Assembly: GCA_022539475.1 (NCBI GenBank)
Contig: VCMS01000018.1
Span: 349,927 to 413,926, forward strand
DNA length: 64,000 bases
Source of the DNA: Gracilaria domingensis
Lineage: Eukaryota > Rhodophyta > Florideophyceae > Gracilariales > Gracilariaceae
Reading direction: 5' to 3'
The notes beneath the pieces are model-generated. The model worked only from the letters and a program-made list of their open reading frames with translations, ran no database searches and was not told the origin of the DNA. Of the stretch, positions 30,325 through 38,253 are shown piece by piece; the stretch's first letter is position 1; each line of letters opens with the position of its first letter. The translations under genes were made by a program, and so were the position numbers.

Positions 30325-32178
30325 TTACACCCCCGATGAGGGACCGGCACCGCCGCTACCGGAGGGACCCTGCGAAGAGTGCGGAACGGCGTAAGCCAGT
30401 ATCCCTGCCATAGTGGTGAGATGATCGGGCACGATAATTCCAGCGTTCTGGAGACTGGCGCGCAACATCGCGATGTTCGCCGGAGAATCTCCCGGAGCGA
30501 CCGGAGCTGTCGGGGCCGGAAGGACCGAAGGAACGGTAGCCGCTACAGGGGCCGGACCCACCACCGGAACACTCGCTTGAGTCGGAACATTCCAACCCAC
30601 AGGAGCCTGGGGTACCCCGCCGCTGGCGTGCAACACCTGATTCGCCGCCGGTAGGTCGTTCACCAACTCCTGGTCCATCTCGACGAGTGCTCCCGCCGCC
30701 TCTCCACCGGTATCCATGTTCGGATCATCCAGATCTACTGGGGCGACCCAGTTGTCACTGAACATGAACCCAACGGGGTGACTGTCTGGAATCGACCGTG
30801 GCTGGTTCGCTGCCCACTCGGCATATGCGCTAGTTGTCATCGTACCCTCCCATGGGTCGTAATACACGAAATCTCCTGCGGTGGGATGTCTCCTACCGGG
30901 TGAGCGGTCGTAGTGACGACGAGGACCTTTCCCACGCTGCGAACGGGGCACCGTTTCCCAATCGACTCCATCGATAACATCCAAGATGTAATGGATCTCA
31001 TCCACGTTCTCTTCGGACCCCAAGGGAGTGTGCAAATCCAGCGAGCGGATAATGTTGCGAAGCATCGGCGGAATATACCAAACACGGTAGTTGTCGTAAG
31101 CCTCCCAGAGGAGAAACGCTGCTACGCGTGCCGCCCACTCGCCGGCTACCAGACCCCACCATCCTGAACGCGGATCGCTGATCAATCGGGAGCCGATGTA
31201 ACTCAAGCACGGAGGCAGTTCTGCAAAACACCCTTTGGGTACCTCCACATCACGCCACCAATCTGGTAGAGGAGGGAACCGTCCAACAAAGGCCTGCGGT
31301 CTGTACCTCTCGGTCTCGATATTCGGGTACGGAATCAGATACCCATGACGGGAACGAGCTTTCCGCTCAAACCGAATGCGGTTGACGAACCCACCCTGGG
31401 AAGCGTTCTTGCGAAGATAACGGAACTCCGCTCGGAGTATGGGCCGATTCCAGCACAACATCAACCTCGATGTGGTCGGGCCATCGCCAGCGTACCGCGC
31501 ATGGTCGAACGTCGCCAAGTTGTCTCCATATCGGACTTCACCGAAAGTACGGTAGAACGGAGTATCGAACCCATATGACGGTGGAACCAGGTGCTCGAGG
31601 TGCACTCGACTGAGTCTCTTGTACGCCAACTTCGCGTGTTCCGCGCGCGCGGTGTTCAGATTCTCACCCTCGCGGGTATCGTACCGGAGGAGCATCGGGT
31701 CGATCGCTATACGAACTTTCCATTCTGGGGATTGCACTACCGCTAACGGCAGACCGCCCGGTAGGAAGCCGTTTTCGGCATACGACTCCAGGAGAGTGTC
31801 ATCGTTAACAGCTACCGGATGAAACCACGGTGCAGGGCTGAACGCAAACCCATCACGGAGTGGATCGCGTACTGCGAGAGATTCCTTCGATATCCAACCA
31901 GCTTGGTTCGCCATCAGCGGCATCGCTTGCGCTGAATTCCATAACGGAACGTTCACCGGGACCATCGGTTGAGACTGAGGCAGTGGAGCCGTCGCAGAAC
32001 CCGGCTGAGGGTAGTTCGACGCGCTCGCCTGACCCGTCGGGTGATGAGGAAACTGATTCGGGTTCATCGGAATGACAGATGATGTACTGTGATCGAGTTC
32101 GGATACTTGAATACTCTGTTCGCTTGAGTGTGTATCGCGCTTGCGAGGTATAGAAACCGAGGAGTTGGTACCGCTCAT
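30325..32178 (-). CDS. 617-aa antisense ORF of element B
   Basis: Runs against gag-pol, filling the space between the chromodomain ORF and the 3' LTR. ATG at 32178 (the frame is open to 32214); it ends 80 bases short of the 3' LTR at its start side, so a minus-strand promoter in the 3' LTR could drive it. The first ~100 residues are Ser/Pro/Gln-rich. Residues about 110-440 are a compact, Trp/Tyr/Arg-rich region with no signal peptide and no clear membrane span. The last ~110 residues are Ala/Pro/Val-rich. I recognise no family. A 1.85-kb ATG-started frame without a stop in a young element is unlikely to be chance. Confidence 0.7.
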   Translation of the reverse strand: MSGTNSSVSIPRKRDTHSSEQSIQVSELDHSTSSVIPMNPNQFPHHPTGQASASNYPQPGSATAPLPQSQPMVPVNVPLWNSAQAMPLMANQAGWISKESLAVRDPLRDGFAFSPAPWFHPVAVNDDTLLESYAENGFLPGGLPLAVVQSPEWKVRIAIDPMLLRYDTREGENLNTARAEHAKLAYKRLSRVHLEHLVPPSYGFDTPFYRTFGEVRYGDNLATFDHARYAGDGPTTSRLMLCWNRPILRAEFRYLRKNASQGGFVNRIRFERKARSRHGYLIPYPNIETERYRPQAFVGRFPPLPDWWRDVEVPKGCFAELPPCLSYIGSRLISDPRSGWWGLVAGEWAARVAAFLLWEAYDNYRVWYIPPMLRNIIRSLDLHTPLGSEENVDEIHYILDVIDGVDWETVPRSQRGKGPRRHYDRSPGRRHPTAGDFVYYDPWEGTMTTSAYAEWAANQPRSIPDSHPVGFMFSDNWVAPVDLDDPNMDTGGEAAGALVEMDQELVNDLPAANQVLHASGGVPQAPVGWNVPTQASVPVVGPAPVAATVPSVLPAPTAPVAPGDSPANIAMLRASLQNAGIIVPDHLTTMAGILAYAVPHSSQGPSGSGGAGPSSGV

Positions 32179-32242
32179 GATTGTGACGTATTTACGTACT
32201 TGCGTTTCGCACAAAACTTCAGCCTCGAAGTCGTCCTCGGCT

Positions 32243-32257
32243 CTAAGGAGGGGGAGA
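32243..32257 (+). other. polypurine tract of element B
   Basis: CTAAGGAGGGGGAGA directly before the 3' LTR (32258). The first 14 bases occur twice more inside pol, at 25452 and 28584. Confidence 0.85.
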
Positions 32258-33227
32258 TGTAGAGCAACGCATTTTGCGTGGTTATCAGGATGATGCGCCT
32301 CATATACTCAGGGGAGTGATACGAGGATGCACTCGAAGAGTTATGAGTTGGACCCAATTTTGGCGGTTACTTTTGGAATGGCTTTCCCACAGTTACCTGT
32401 AATCAGGGTTGCCATTGCTGGCCAATACCGCTAGGTGGACGCGTGTACTACACCACCGTGTGTGTGCATATTACGGGACAATAGGTAGTGCACCTGAGGT
32501 GCCTGACACTGGGCTAGCCACGTGTACGGACCCCTGCGGGTGTGCACCACGTGTACATAGTTAGTTTAGACCTACTTAGGTGAGCTCGACCTCGTCGTCG
32601 CGAGCACCTTTGTAAAGTTAACCCGAGCACTTCTAAGTGAACTCTTTGTCGAGTAGCGCTCTCTTGAGTGGACTCTACACGAGTGAGGCTCTGGCGCCAA
32701 CCGCCTACGTGGGTTATCACTCTCGCGAGTATAGCCACGTCTGGTTACGGTGGTCCTACCCTCTCGGTACCTTTGAGGAATGTCGTTGATGTCGGGACCT
32801 GAGGGTCGTACCGAGGAGGTATAGGACTAGATTACGAAGTGATCCGACTCTGTATAGAGTTTTGCCGTGTTTACGGAAACCCGTGCATTACCGTTGGAGG
32901 ATCTCGCCCCGCTCCGGGCACAGTGCCGAGGAGGCCCTACCCGTCGCGTGTGGGTGTTGTTTGGTTGTTGTTTTCTGTTGCTTTCCCTCTCGGGACTACA
33001 CCTGTCGTTGGTCGTGTTTCATCGTTGCCGATACCACCCCATCTCTGGAGTTTCTCATCGTTTCCTCACCACGTGGCCTATCACCTCTGTAGGTATAGCC
33101 AGTTGCCACTTCGGCCTTACAACCGAGTTACGGTGGTACAGAGGGCTCTGTCACTGGTCTGCCATCTCTCACGAGAGCGGACCTTCGGACAGTCTGGTGG
33201 GTTTCACTCTTCCGAGTTTGCCCCACA
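32258..33227 (+). repeat. 3' LTR of element B
   Basis: 970 bp; a copy of 21192-22165 lacking four bases (CATC). Confidence 0.95.
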
Positions 33228-33232
33228 AAAAC
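33228..33232 (+). repeat. target-site duplication AAAAC, right copy
   Basis: Matches 21187-21191. Confidence 0.9.
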
Positions 33233-33630
33233 GATTCTGTACTAAGAACCATATCACGCCTTTGGTACATCGATGTCTTTAGAAGCTGAGTTCTTGACAT
33301 ATTCTGAATTCTGGTACAGCTGCTTATCGCCGTTGTATTCCAGTTTAGATCACTGTTTTTGCGTTGACTTAAGACAAACATTCTCCACTGCAGAGATTCT
33401 TCTACGACATTGAGATGATCTAGCTTATTCTGCACAGCACTTCTTTGGCATTCAGTGGATTCAATTAAGAGCAGTTCTGCTTGGCTCTTTGCGTGTTCCA
33501 GAAAGCGCTTGATGTCAGAAAGAATAAGCGGAAACTTCCTTGGTTCGTCAAGATAGATCTGTGGTGGCATTTTGAACCCAGCCCCTGTTCCTCCGCCCTG
33601 TTTGGGCCAAATCGGTCCTTTTCGTTCCAT
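33228..33630 (-). pseudogene. 5' half of the ORF broken by element B
   Basis: ATG at 33630 (the frame is open to 33648). Native sequence runs to 33228; beyond that the frame reads into the LTR. Leaving out element B with one target copy joins it to 21186-20909: 403 + 278 = 681 bases, exactly 227 codons with the stop, so the ancestral protein was 226 aa. The N-terminal half is Lys/Gln/Glu-rich with a helical segment (residues about 35-95). I know no family for it. It is divergent from, and 361 bases away from, the tyrosine recombinase at 33992, so the two may form one mobile unit with a shared promoter. Confidence 0.65.
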
Positions 33631-33991
33631 ATCGCTTGAGTATACCACGTTTATAAATGTTTATCGTAAGAGAACAGAGAAGAAAGGAAAGGTTACTAGG
33701 AGAAATGAACGTCGAGAACAACGTATCTTGCCTCCGGGCTCTCCAGAAATCTCCCAAGCAGTTCATGAACCCAACGTTAGCAACCAAAAACATACAATAG
33801 CGTAAAACGTGTATCCGTGTAAACCTGTCACAGATTTCCTCATGCTCACAGTGTTTGCATCAGTTGTCTACATGATAACGTTTACGATGAACTACACTTG
33901 TTTCAAATCAGCACTGTCGTCGTCAAGATCTCGAGACAAGTAATTGTTCTTTAGACCGAAAGTACAAGCAAACATTTACATTCTGTGAAGC
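33631..33991. other. intergenic spacer between divergent ORFs
   Basis: 361 bases between the divergent start codons at 33630 and 33992. It could hold a two-way promoter. An AT-rich TTTATAAAT motif lies at about 33650, too near the minus-strand ATG to be a sure TATA box. Confidence 0.3.
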
Positions 33992-35212
33992 ATGAAAAAG
34001 CAGAATGTTCATCCAGATGCCGCAAAACCAACAGATACCAACAGCCGTTGCAAGACTTCTAAAGGACTGCGATCTATAACGGATATTGTTAACAAGTCCT
34101 ATAGCGATTCAACTTTGGCTAATATGGAAAGATCGCAACGCTTGTTTATGCGGTTCGCAAAGGAACATGATGAGAGCGATCCGCACAGAATTTCTGCTCA
34201 CTCTCCTACCCTGGTAATGAATTTTTTAGTAGATCACTGCAGATACAACACCAAAACGGCTATGAAGATCGATACGTTTGGGGGTTATGTCCAAGGTCTA
34301 CGCCTCATGTACGAAAAACACGGGCACCGGGGACCATGGTTTTGTGACCAATCAAAAGATGTTATTCAGGGTAATCCACTTACAAAGAACCCAGACTTTG
34401 AGGAGTTTCGAAGAGCGTATAGGGTTAATCTTGCGAAGTATGGAGGAGTGAAAAGACGCGCAAGACCAATCACCGCAGAAATTGTATGCGACCACGCAGA
34501 GAAATATTGGTTTGGGTCTAAGGAAGTGAAGCTTATGGACGTCGTACTGCATTCAATATTCGTCCTAGGACTGTTTCTTGGACTAAGGTATGATGAAATC
34601 ACTAAGCTGGAAATGAGTCATGTATCAATTGGAAGACAATCAGCAACACTAACATTATCTTGTTCCATAAAGAACTCTACCGTTGAAGGTGTTTATCAAA
34701 TATCTGACTGGGACGGAAACACAGCCTTATGTCATTCTGTCTACATGGACCCCTATGTTGCATTGTATTCATGGATCAGTGTGAGGGGAAATGCGGACGG
34801 TGCGCTTTTTCCTGACGTAGTGCAAACTAAAGCGGGAGATCGTTTAGTGTTTGATCGAGCCTTAACTACCAATAAGTTTGTAGGTTTTATGCGAGAACGA
34901 TTGCGTTCTATTGGGATTGGAAATGCGGACGCGAACAGTTATACAGGGCATTCCTTAAAACGAGGATGCGTTCAATTGCATAGATCTCTAGGGTATATGG
35001 ATGAGTTCATCATGCGAAAAATTGGAATGGTTGGACCTAATGCTTATTGGAACTATTGTGCTGCGTACAATAATGATGAGCCACAAGAGTTGCCGCGTTT
35101 TAATAGTTTATCGCACATGATACAACACGCTCAAAGTATTTCTAAGAGCGCAAACTGGGTTAACGATCCTAAGGCCTTTCAAGAATTTGAAAGAGAAGTT
35201 TGGGGCGAATAA
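33992..35212 (+). CDS. Crypton-like tyrosine recombinase
   Basis: 406 aa from ATG. It cuts and rejoins DNA through a tyrosine. Visible catalytic residues are Arg199 (in GLRYDEITKL), the His320-x-x-Arg324 box (GHSLKRG), and a tyrosine at 352 or 355 (AYWNYC). The N-terminal ~150 residues form the SAM-like core-binding part (residues about 36-110). This layout, with no reverse transcriptase near by, fits Cryptons or related eukaryotic YR transposons; DIRS elements would carry RT beside it. The frame is intact and the tetrad complete, so it could be active, but its presumed partner ORF is broken by element B. Confidence 0.75.
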   Translation: MKKQNVHPDAAKPTDTNSRCKTSKGLRSITDIVNKSYSDSTLANMERSQRLFMRFAKEHDESDPHRISAHSPTLVMNFLVDHCRYNTKTAMKIDTFGGYVQGLRLMYEKHGHRGPWFCDQSKDVIQGNPLTKNPDFEEFRRAYRVNLAKYGGVKRRARPITAEIVCDHAEKYWFGSKEVKLMDVVLHSIFVLGLFLGLRYDEITKLEMSHVSIGRQSATLTLSCSIKNSTVEGVYQISDWDGNTALCHSVYMDPYVALYSWISVRGNADGALFPDVVQTKAGDRLVFDRALTTNKFVGFMRERLRSIGIGNADANSYTGHSLKRGCVQLHRSLGYMDEFIMRKIGMVGPNAYWNYCAAYNNDEPQELPRFNSLSHMIQHAQSISKSANWVNDPKAFQEFEREVWGE

Positions 35213-35871
35213 AAAGTCAAACTTGTATCTGAAGGACATTTTTGGGGATACTTAGTATTATTTGGAACTTTAAAAGGCTCTTGACGCATCGTAGACGTCT
35301 ATGGAATTGTAAGCTTCGAAAATCTTCCTGGCTTTTGATGGTAGCAATAAACGCAGTGAAGTAACTTAAACTGAAATTCCATTCAATTCCGACTTAATGA
35401 AAAAGCAGCACTCTTGTTGGTGAGCGCATCGAGCATCACACTATTCCCCCGCAGCTGGAAGTGGTAGCATACGATGCTCGATTGCTAAGTGCCAGAAACA
35501 GGCGAAACGTTTTAGATTCTCTAAACAGCGAGTAGGCGTGGACGAATTGCTAGCTCTTCGTCCACGCTTGCTAGCTAGAGATGACAGAGTGCTGGGGCGC
35601 ACTCTGTCGGGCGAGCGGTGGAAGAAGCGGTCGCATAGTACTGTAGTGCGGGAAGAGAGCGAGGGCGAAGCCAGGCAGGGCGCGAGTGGAGAACGCGGCC
35701 AGGATTGAAAATTTAAGGCCGTAGATTGATTTTGACGAGACGTAAAAATTAGGTTTTCATCACGTGAGAAAATTTGTTGACTTCCGTTTCAAAGAAATAG
35801 CTTGTATGTTTTGCTCCGGAAAATAATTAAATAATTACCAAAACCGTTCCCATACACCAGAAGCCGCCAGC
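35213..35871. other. intergenic, with three stem-loops in tandem
   Basis: No coding frame. Perfect inverted repeats lie at 35428-35437/35473-35482 (10 bp), 35536-35546/35557-35567 (11 bp) and 35583-35592/35599-35608 (10 bp). A structured RNA or a transposon end is possible; I cannot say which. Confidence 0.4.
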
Positions 35872-36126
35872 ATGGCCGCCGCCGCCGCCGCCGCCGCTGC
35901 TTGCACTGCGCAAGGCCCCCAACGTCCACCCTTAAATCGGCTGCAGCTACTAGCTGATCTACTAACAGATCTGCTGGTGGGTTCCTTATGGAAATGTTGT
36001 CGCGGTGGACTTCGTCTGTCGCAGTGGCTGAGAAATCTGAGCTACCACATGCTTGGCTGGGCTAAGCAGATGGTGCTTCAGATTTCGTTGATGGGAACTA
36101 CGATGCTAGGCTGTGCCTGTGTCTAG
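35872..36126 (+). CDS. hypothetical 84-aa ORF with an alanine run
   Basis: Starts ATGGCC in a good context (GCCAGCATGG) with a GCC-repeat Ala run, then a Leu/Arg-rich middle. The end lies inside the degenerate repeat tract. No family recognised; the ORF may simply be a product of the GCC repeat. Confidence 0.2.
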   Translation: MAAAAAAAAACTAQGPQRPPLNRLQLLADLLTDLLVGSLWKCCRGGLRLSQWLRNLSYHMLGWAKQMVLQISLMGTTMLGCACV

Positions 36127-36590
36127 TTGGGAAGATCACAATGCTGGGCTGTGCCTACATGTGATTTGGAAGACTACGATGTGGGCTGTGACTACGTCTA
36201 GTTGGGAAGGCTACAATGCTGGGCTGTGCCTACATTTAGTTAGGAGGACTATGATGTTGGGCTGCGCCTACGTCTAGTACGTATGAGTGCGTTATACTGT
36301 GGTTCGTTGAGATCGGAAATGTTGTTTCGACGGGCTGCGCCTGTTGCAGTGGCTAAGAAATCGAAAATACCATATGCTTGGCTGTGCCAAGCACATGGTG
36401 GTTTGGATTTCATGAATGGAAAAAATGATACTAGGTGTGCCTGTGTCTAGTTGGGGAGATCAAAATGCTGGGCTGTGCCTACATGTGGTTTGGAAGAATA
36501 CGATGTGGGCTGTGACTACGTCTAGTTGGGAGAACTACAATGCTGGGCTGTGCTTGCATTGAATTGAGAGAAGCACAATGATGGGCTGCG
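36005..36590. repeat. degenerate tandem repeats, ~37-bp units within a ~240-bp duplication
   Basis: Units resembling TGGGCTGTGCCTACATGTGG..GAAGACTACGATG recur about every 37 bases. The block 36005-36240 is repeated, diverged, at about 36330-36560. It is a minisatellite with a higher-order duplication and does not look protein-coding. Confidence 0.7.
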
Positions 36591-38253
36591 CAATGAGACG
36601 TGGGAGAAACGCCCTGGTTGAGTGCCACACTCGAACGACAAGGACGACATCAAAAGTGATGACGGCGCTAACAAGCACAACACTTTAGCTGGACAAAGCG
36701 ATTCAAGCAAACCAGACGACTTTTGCGCGTGCCAACTGACTAGGCACCAAGGTGGCGAGTGTAAGACATGGAGGAGCCCGGCGCAAGCTCCGAAAGGTGC
36801 AAGCTGGGCGCGGGTGAGCCCAAGTTAGAATGCGTGGCATCGAGCAGCACAATGTGCGTCAAGCGTTGCGGAGGAAGCAATGTGGTGATGGTGACTCCGG
36901 AAAGCTGCATGACGGTAACGGCGGACGACGTGGAGATGCTGCTTTCGTATGAGCGGTGGACAACGGCTGGAGTGACCACAGCGCGTTGTTATCGGTAGAG
37001 GATGATGAGGCGCAGAAACGCAAGCAGGATAACAAATAAATGTTGGACAGAGATTCTCACGATGGCTCAGCGCTAACAAGGCTGAAAGCGAGCGAGGAGC
37101 GCTGCGGCAGGAAGCGCAGCGCTGGCCGCGTGCGCACAGCGGTGGATCACCAGACAGTGGTTGCCGCGAAAGAAGAACGGCGAGATTCGCATCGACTCTT
37201 TGGCATCGGCATAACACCGCTCCAAAAGGGAAGCCACTACGAGCTGCAACCAATAAAACTTGATGAGCTCAGCGGAAGGCAACAAATTCCAAACTGCCTG
37301 ACGCACAACACCCAAGACGCGAAGCAGCTGCCAGCTACGCGGACTTCCACGCGCTGGCGCGCGCGCGTGTGTTGGTTGCAATCGCGCGCACTTCACCTGC
37401 CACCCACGCAAGGGCTCCAGGCTGCAGCTCGCCGTGCACGTGTGCGCGCGCGCGTGCTGCGCACGTGCGCGAGCGCGGCGCAGCCTGGAGCCGCGCGTCG
37501 TGTACGATGTGGCCCGCAGCCGCGCGAGCACACGTGCTCGATGCGGGACGTGTCGCGGGCTGCGCTCGGAAACGGCTCGTGTTGCGTTATAGGTGGCGAC
37601 CCCTCACAGCTGCTCTTCGGCTCCACTGCCCCGCCGCAACCCTTCTCCGTTCCGCTGCTCCGCCGTTCAAGCATACTGCTTCGCAGCTCTGGGAACACAT
37701 CCGAGTCCAAAAAGGGCCAATGACCAAGCTGCGAGCGCGCAGCGTTGGTCTGCAAACGTAAGCTCGACGGTGTAACTTTCTAGTGCGATAATCATTTTGC
37801 CGTGAACTTGCGGGACGTGCATTTGGCTCGTCATATGTATTCTCAACAATTTCGCACATCAGACTTCCATCGTTCAGAAAGAGTTGCGAAAACAGCTCTA
37901 CATGAGAACGGCATTTTTGCACCGAAGGTAAATGATTTACATCTAGCTATCGTCTGAATTAATAGTTTAACAAGATATACGATACTGCGCGTAGTTAGAA
38001 ACACCATACATGTACAAATTTCGCCACCCCCACACCCCACCCCACCCCTCTCACACAAGTTTGGTCAGTCTTCATCCGTGTCTGCATCGTTCCAAAAGGC
38101 GTCATTCTTAAGCTCTGAAAGCAATTGCGTTGATTTCCCTTCCCGACTTGTCCCTCTGCCCGATCTTTCCGGTGAGACGTCTCGGAGCGTCGATTCTCGC
38201 TGGCCACCTCTACCTGACCGTTCCGAAGCTCTAGATGCTTCGGTAACTGCACC
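36591..38253. other. GC-rich stretch with no convincing gene
   Basis: Several long open frames overlap on both strands (37040-37723 + and 37073-37531 -), which is expected of GC-rich DNA. I support none of them. 37355-37500 is a run of alternating purine-pyrimidine (GCGCGCGTGTG type). A CCACCCC run is at 38020-38050. Confidence 0.35.

Larger units (their letters stand above)
21192..33227 (+). mobile_element. Ty3/gypsy element B, complete and recent
   Basis: 12,036 bp, with LTRs of 974 and 970 bp, a primer-binding site, gag, pol, a separate chromodomain ORF, a 617-aa ORF on the minus strand, a polypurine tract and a perfect AAAAC target duplication. The one LTR difference I saw is a 4-base deletion, and all ORFs are open. 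This points to a recent, possibly still mobile copy. It has split a minus-strand ORF (33630-33228 plus 21186-20909). Confidence 0.95.

Noticed and set aside
30356-30595. small frames in other phases within the antisense ORF of element B
   Set aside because: Short, without domains; shadows of the 617-aa frame.
37040-37723. 227-aa plus-strand frame
   Set aside because: Overlaps equally long frames in other phases and on the other strand, in GC-rich DNA; Arg/Ala-rich with no domain. A composition effect.
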